A DNA stretch of 64,000 nucleotides, taken from positions 61,565,909-61,629,908 of the forward strand of contig JBANSL010000005.1 in NCBI GenBank assembly GCA_037127255.1. The letters are read 5' to 3'. Source of the stretch: Persicaria tinctoria (taxonomy: Eukaryota; Streptophyta; Magnoliopsida; Caryophyllales; Polygonaceae). A model generated the notes under the pieces. That model searched no databases and was not told the DNA's origin. It was given only the letters and a program-made list of their open reading frames with translations. This document shows positions 60,146 through 64,000 of this stretch, in pieces; within the stretch, counting starts at the first letter, position 1, and each line of letters starts with the position of its first letter. The translations under genes were made by a program, and so were the position numbers.

Positions 60146-60351
60146 TCTGTGGGTTAATGGTTGGTTGGAGTCTCTCTCTCTCTCGGTTTCTCTCCGGAGG
60201 TAAGAGGGAAGAAGACCACTGTCAGTGCCACACTCTCTCTCCCTCTTTCTTTGTGCCTTGTCTTCATACCTCCGGCGAGTGGGAATCTTCTACACCCATG
60301 TGTGCCCGATGGCGTAACACACATTATTTTTTGTCATAAAATATTTTCTTT
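60146..60351 (-). promoter_or_regulatory. Formin 5' UTR and proximal promoter region
   Basis: CT/GA-rich repeat (TCTCTCTCTCTC at about 60172-60184 and again near 60234) directly before the ATG, as common in plant 5' UTRs. Only about 205 bp separate the start codon from the target duplication of element F3, so the transposon lies in or just upstream of the promoter. No clear TATA box recognised. Confidence 0.45.
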
Positions 60352-60360
60352 TTTAAATTA

Positions 60361-61509
60361 GGAAAATTTCGCCAAGTACCCCTGAGTCACTGCTTATTTC
60401 GTGAGGTGTACAAAAGGTTTACTAATTTCGCCTGGTACCCCTGAGTTATGGATTTAATTCGCCCCGTGCCCCTACTCAGTCAAAACTAACAGCCCTTGCC
60501 TACTACCGTTTGTTTTTTATGGAGACGTTCAAATCCAAAGGAAGAAAAGAAGAAACGAAGAAAGGAGAGGAGAGGCCGACCGGAGGAGCAGGAATCCCGG
60601 CAACCAAGAGAGCCCGCAGCTGCCGGAGGAAAGGTGGAGACGCCCAGGACCCGCCGGAAGTGGTGGTGCCAGGTATGTCCCATTTCAAAAAAAAATTAGG
60701 GTTTTAAAGGTTGAATTTGGTTTTCGATTTGTTTGCAATTTGTGTTCGTTATGACTGAATTTGGGGTTTAAAAGTTCGATTTGGGGTTTCAATTTGGGTT
60801 CATTAATGTGAAACATTTTACCTTCAATTTCAAATCTAACAAGAAATCAATGAACTCTTAGCTTCAAAATAAAGAAGTGATCAAGAGCACAACAACTTAC
60901 AAGGTGAACAAACCCAATAAAACCCTAATCAAGTGCGGTTTACCATATGATCGAATTAGAAAACTCAAAAAATTGAATCCACCAGTGGAAACAAGGAGAA
61001 GGAGGGCAATATCGAACCTGGAAGAGGATGAGGGTTTAGTCAAACCTAGCCGGTGATAATGAACCCAAATTGAAACCCCAAATCGAACTTTTAAACCCCA
61101 AATTCAGTCATAACGAACACAAATTGCAAACAAATCGAAAACCAAATTCAACCTTTAAAACCCTAATTTTTTTTGAAAGGGGACATACCTGGCACCACCA
61201 CTTCCGACGGGTCCTGGGCGTCTCCACCTTTCCTCCGGCGCCTTCGGCAGCTGCAGGCTCTCTTGGTTGCCGGGACTTCTGCTCCTCCGGTCGGCCTCTC
61301 CTCTCCTTTCTTCGTTTCTTCTTTTCTTCCTTTGGATTTGAACGTCTCCGTAAAAAACAAACGGTATTAGGCAAGGGCTGTTAGTTTTGACTGAGTAGGG
61401 GCACGGGGCGAATTAGATCCATAACTCAGGGGTACCGGGCGAAATTAGTGAATCTTTTGTACACCTCGCGAAATAAGCAATACCTCAGGGGTACCTGGCG
61501 AAATTTCCC
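60361..61509. mobile_element. MULE-type long-inverted-repeat element F3 upstream of the formin
   Basis: 1149 bp, flanked by a perfect 9-bp duplication TTTAAATTA (60352-60360 and 61510-61518). The termini are GGAAAATTTCGCCAAGTACC and its near complement. Arms of about 440 bp (60361-60810 and 61060-61509) are nearly identical inverted copies. Each contains a GC-rich stretch that reads as short basic ORFs, but these are mirror images and not a gene. About 250 bp of spacer lies between the arms. No transposase. Confidence 0.88.
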
Positions 61510-61518
61510 TTTAAATTA

Positions 61519-61679
61519 TATTTAAATTATATACGCTCGTATTCATGCGTTTATAAAATTTTATCAAGAAATCATATTTAAAAAATTATAAATAATGAAA
61601 AATGAGTTATTTTAGAAAAATAATTTTTCTATTTTTCTATAGCATAAAAAATTATGATAAAATTTTATAAATATTTTTT
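61519..61679. other. AT-rich spacer
   Basis: Short AT-rich sequence, no feature seen. Confidence 0.5.
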
Positions 61680-61990
61680 TTTATTAGGATATAATTCGAG
61701 GGCCGGACAGATCCGACACCTCGATAGGGCGACCGAGTCGGCAGACGGTGAACCGTCTAAACATACAACAAACTAAGCAAATAAAAAGATGTGTTACAAA
61801 TGGTGGAAAACACACAAATCCAATCAAACAGGCAAACCTAACCCAAATAAACTAGGGACAATATAGACTATGAGTCGATGTCAAGCACCACCATACAGTG
61901 AAACCGTTGGCCAACGGTACATCAGGAATCATGTGGGCAGTGAAGACGATTCTCCAAGGAAATATCCGTATCGTGGAGTCGTCTCGATAC
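61680..61990 (-). mobile_element. LINE 3' end fragment
   Basis: On the minus strand this ends GGCCCTCGAATTATATCC followed by TAATAAAAAAAAA (T-rich on plus at 61672-61684), like the 3' UTR and tail of a plant LINE. It is about 310 bp. I could not establish the target duplication, perhaps because the right side is replaced by another repeat. Confidence 0.5.
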
Positions 61991-61991
61991 T

Positions 61992-63585
61992 GTAACGGCC
62001 CAGAATTATAATTTTCGGGTTACGTTTCAAGAGATGAAAACCCTTGTTCGGATCTTGCAATCCAGGTATGGGTCGAGGTTTCAAACTCATTTAAGATTAG
62101 TAGAAAGAGGGATTTCAAACCCTAAAAAAAAACTCGAAGGGCCATTGGGTACCCTTAATCTGTCCTAAGACTATGTCGTGGAATCCAATTTTATCAGATG
62201 AAATAAAACGGAAGCAAAGTTAAGATACAATGACACAACAGAATCGGGTCTGAACCAAATCATAAACAAGTGATTACCATTTGCCAAGTTAGAATATTAG
62301 TCAGGTTCTTTGATTCGCCCAAGGGTTTCCCGTCACATAAGCATGGAGCAAACAAGATCTGCAGAAATACCTTTAAAGGAAGAACGGGGAAAGGAGTCAG
62401 ATCGAGCCACTCATGCGGGACCGGCAGTCCTCGCTGAGGCCGCATAGTATGTGCTATACCTAATAAAGATGCTCTAATGCAATACGAAAGTCAAACACAC
62501 TAGCATGCTCCTAATTCATAATAATGTGCAGAAATACTGTAAAGGGCCCAAGACAATGCCAACGGCATATCCCTCTCCTACCTCCACCCCTTCCGATAGG
62601 TGGAGACTGGCCAGCTCGTGAATGCATTCATTCATAATAGGGCGGCACGCATGCCTAACCCGCTCCACAATAAAGCCCGCATGCATCTCATAATACAAGG
62701 AAGTTCATGACTCGATTGACTCAGGGTACCCGATGAGGCTGGGCTACCCTATGACCCTAGCAAAGACTCTAGGACTATCACAGATAACGACCGTTCTGTT
62801 TCAAACGCATAAAGTAAACAGATGCTCAATCAATTAGTGCAACCTAAACATGATACTACATGGCATGCTTTTATGCATATGCAACACCTAACATAAAATG
62901 CAACAACAGGCATGAATGTCCAACCTGAGTAAGCCCCCTAGGGAACTTACCTGAAGATGCAGAACAACAGAATAATACAAGCAAGGCCCAAATTCAAGTC
63001 CAGAACAATCCAAAATCAATACACACCTATCATCAATTCATTTCCATAAGCTACCGGACCAATATTCATACGCACGAAATTCAAGTTCTCAACATACTCA
63101 AAAGCAACCGATAGTAAAACCGTTTTCCAAAACCTTTCCGAACATCAACCAAAATCATTCTTCCAATTTCCTTCTCAAAACCAACATCATCAAGCCAAGA
63201 CAAAATCCCGACATTTGAAATGACACTTTTAACATAGCTTCAAGATCAAGACCAAATAGTTCAATTTCCGTCAAATCCCTTCCTTAATTTTGAATACTAA
63301 AATAATATTTCAAAACTTATTTTCTAAAGTTTTCCAAACTCTTGAATATCAAGTTAGATCGAATCATCACTCATAATAACCTTCTCAATTCACACTTGAC
63401 CCAAAAGAAATCCATTTTTCATTTATCAAGTCAATCTCCCATCTTTAACCTTTTCCAAATTATTTTTTCTTTTTTAGGGATTAAAGCCTAGTAATTTTTT
63501 TTTTTAATTCTCAAAATAATATTTTATTTTTCTAAATCTCATTACAAATATAATATATTTTATTTCATGTACTAAATAGTTATAT

Positions 63586-63626
<41 letters not shown>

Positions 63627-64000
63627 GTAAGTTCATCTTACAACATAATACCAACCAAAAGGCTCCAAAACTTTAGGCCCAATTTTGAAATGAAAGAAGA
63701 AGAAGACCCGGCCCACAGGTCCAAGCCCAGCCCAAACAAAACCCTAACCCAACCTGATTTGTCTTGAATGAACCAAACCGAACCGAGGAATAAAAGGAAA
63801 TGGCTGAACCGACCCAAACAAAAGAAAAAAAACAAAACCAAACCGACTACTGTTCATCTCCCTTCCAAAATCACTGTCAATCGGCAAAGGAAAGAGGGAA
63901 AGGGAGGGTGGCTCGGCGGCGACGACGCCGGGCTCCGGCCACTCGAGTCGAATACCCGACACACACAGACCGAAAAGGAAGGAAAAAGGAGGAGGAAGAA
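61992..64000 (+). repeat. Probable start of a TGTAACGGCCC-type LTR, running off the window
   Basis: It begins TGTAACGGCCCAGAATT and shares several ordered blocks with the fragment at 49738-49924 (minus). No gene is visible in the 2 kb. It includes a (TA)n run at 63589-63623 and a GC-rich end near 63890-63960 that gives a short proline-rich open frame on the minus strand. A TG start and multicopy occurrence suggest an LTR, but the other end lies outside. Confidence 0.4.
63589..63623. repeat. (TA)n microsatellite
   Basis: About 17 TA units. Confidence 0.9.

Noticed and set aside
59222..60157. 311-codon plus-strand ORF opposite the formin
   Set aside because: It is the antisense shadow of GC-rich formin exon 1. 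The minus strand has the FH1/FH2 and transmembrane signals.
60496..61384. Basic or proline-rich ORFs in both arms of element F3
   Set aside because: They are mirror-image translations of the inverted repeat, with no domain and no intact common frame.

Overview
This window is a transposon-rich stretch of a plant nuclear genome, most likely a eudicot. The evidence is two plant-type intron-containing genes, several classes of plant LTR retrotransposon, plant SINEs and LINEs, hAT, MULE and Harbinger elements, and AT-rich intergenic DNA. I cannot name the species. One 500-base run of N (40260-40759) shows it comes from an assembled scaffold.

Layout. 705-3819 (+) holds the last nine visible exons of a SEC1/KEULE-type (Sec1/Munc18) gene whose 5' part lies before the window. 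4841-25603 is a nested transposon stack. A decayed Ty3/gypsy integrase fragment was split by a Ty1/copia element (C, 4846-25598, minus). C was split by a Gypsy element of Athila/Tat type (B, to 22214, minus). B was split by a second, nearly intact relative (A, 8601-18018, plus) and also by a hAT MITE (7825-8310). Target-site duplications support C, A and the MITE; B keeps only one clean end. A and B encode GAG and protease but no reverse transcriptase, RNase H or integrase core. Their LTRs and ORFs are filled with a palindromic motif of the form TCGANNTCGA. A solo LTR of the same family lies at 26661-28783.

28800-34800 carries coding-like remnants of an unidentified minus-strand gene broken up by the solo LTR, a hAT relic with a SINE inside it, and a complete but dead copia element E (30142-34426). 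35000-38000 is AT-rich and without genes. 38054-41803 holds reverse-transcriptase-related relics around a very long (ATT)n array of more than 2 kb plus the gap. 42000-49900 holds decayed DNA transposons, a LINE 3' end, a probable MULE transposase relic and a deleted L1-type LINE.

50000-64000 contains a class I formin gene (56565-60145, minus, four exons, predicted 1015 aa), a PIF/Harbinger-like element and a large hAT-like element. It also contains four long-inverted-repeat elements with 9-bp target duplications (MULE type). Two of these bracket the formin, about 0.2-0.3 kb from its start and stop codons. The end of the window is a LINE tail and the probable start of another LTR.

The two host genes fit housekeeping cell biology: vesicle fusion (SEC1) and actin nucleation at the membrane (formin). 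The rest is layered mobile DNA. The best candidate for something little described is the TCGANNTCGA-rich GAG-protease-only retroelement lineage, with one recent intact copy (A), one disrupted copy (B) and a solo LTR.
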